A stretch of 64,000 nt of DNA from positions 13,622,604-13,686,603 of the forward strand of contig NC_051105.1 in the NCBI RefSeq assembly GCF_901709675.1, written 5' to 3'. Under the pieces are notes generated by a model. The model had not been told where the DNA came from and did not search any database. It was given only the letters and a program-made list of their open reading frames with translations. This document shows positions 63,291 through 64,000 of this stretch, one piece after another. How positions within the stretch are numbered: the first letter of the stretch is position 1; every line of letters starts with the position of its first letter. This stretch comes from Syngnathus acus (taxonomy: Eukaryota > Chordata > Actinopteri > Syngnathiformes > Syngnathidae). The position numbers and the translations under genes were made by a program.

Positions 63291-64000
63291 TTTGCCCCTT
63301 CCCACTAGTGGTGAGCCCATGGGAAGGGGAACCCACATTGTCCTCTAAAGTACAGTACAGTACAGTACACCAAAGCAAAATTAGTTAATCATGGCTGATA
63401 ATACTATCAACGAGATCATTTTCTTTTAAAGGATTGGAGGTTAGAATTTACATAGGACTAAACAGAATTATGATGTAGGCTATAAAAAAAAAAAAGCTTC
63501 CCGTCGATAGATGACCACTAGCCAGTGTGAGTGGAGCCACATTTAAATGAGGGGATCCCTTGTTAAACTGGCCATGTGTATTCTCCCAGAAACCTGAACC
63601 ACAAAAGAAACACTTGCTCACTCAAGAGGCTGTAATATTATATTATTATACTATATACACTATTATTAGTGTACTAGTGAAGGTGAAACATCATAATGCA
63701 CGTTTTGACTCAATTAACTGCTCCCGTGCTTGGCTGGTGGCAGCCACGTTGATGGCAGCTGCTGATATGCTTGCAGCTTGGAGTAATTGTTTTAAAGCAC
63801 AATTCACAAAAACTGCAGCCATTATAATGGTGGAAATGGTGTGATAGATTATGAAACGTTTGGTTTTATTTGACAAATGCGGGTCGTGAAATCTTTAGAA
63901 ATGCTGCGCTCATGTGGGGTGGGATGTGTTGCTATTGGCAACCCTTAAACAACAGCTTATTGTGTTTTTCAACCAATGGAACTGCACCATATCTACATTC
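63291..64000. other. No gene recognised
   Basis: A short (GTACA)n-like stretch at 63350-63370 and A+T-rich sequence. The plus frame at 63560-63844 shows no family signature. Confidence 0.4.

Noticed and set aside
1-64000. CRISPR arrays, bacterial operons, riboswitches
   Set aside because: The window is eukaryotic; the tandem repeats lack CRISPR spacing and repeat/spacer structure.

Overview
This is vertebrate nuclear DNA, almost certainly from a teleost fish. The transposable elements are the typical fish mix: Rex1-like, Rex3-like and L2 LINEs, Penelope, BEL/Pao, many hAT and Tigger-like DNA elements, and a tRNA-derived SINE whose tRNA-like head ends CTCAGTGGCCTAGTGG. There are no bacterial-type operons. 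Most long open frames belong to mobile elements or are chance frames.

The main host signal is one gene on the minus strand. I assembled it from three short exons: 47901-47940 (start codon and signal peptide), 8155-8269 and 3108-3277. Their splice sites and intron phases (1, 2, 1) fit together. They encode the first fibronectin-III domain of a class II cytokine receptor (the fish CRFB group: interferon and IL-10 family receptors). Intron 1 is about 39.6 kb and holds most of the repeats in the window. An interferon-response-like motif lies about 145 bp upstream of the ATG. The rest of the receptor would lie beyond base 1.

Layout. 1-8.3 kb: the 3' end of the visible gene, several hAT elements with exact 8-bp target duplications, a Rex1-like LINE end and L2 copy A. 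8.4-13.4 kb: a four-level nest of DNA transposons, a perfect 109-bp inverted repeat and a Tigger-like element. 14.8-17.0 kb: GT repeats, a solo LTR and a PAK-kinase processed pseudogene. 17.0-28.7 kb: L2 copy B and several copies of a 2-kb LTR family. 29.3-46.5 kb: a ZBED-type hAT relic broken into segments by at least five later insertions, including a 7.3-kb inverted-repeat composite and a BEL/Pao relic, followed by a three-layer nest holding an internally deleted ISL2EU-like transposon (THAP gene plus SWIM gene). 47.9 kb: receptor exon 1. 48.8-53.8 kb: a dead Penelope-like element with candidate hammerhead ribozymes in both flanking repeats. 53.9-59.7 kb: a CR1-like LINE fragment, then L2 copy C with one uninterrupted reading frame of about 1000 codons. 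59.7-64 kb: a duplicated 'ACTTCCGG' minisatellite block, a LINE fragment and a poorly preserved hAT-like repeat.

Nothing here is an operon. The biological story is a short-exon immune receptor gene whose first intron became a transposon landing zone. Matched target-site duplications allow many of the insertions to be put in order.
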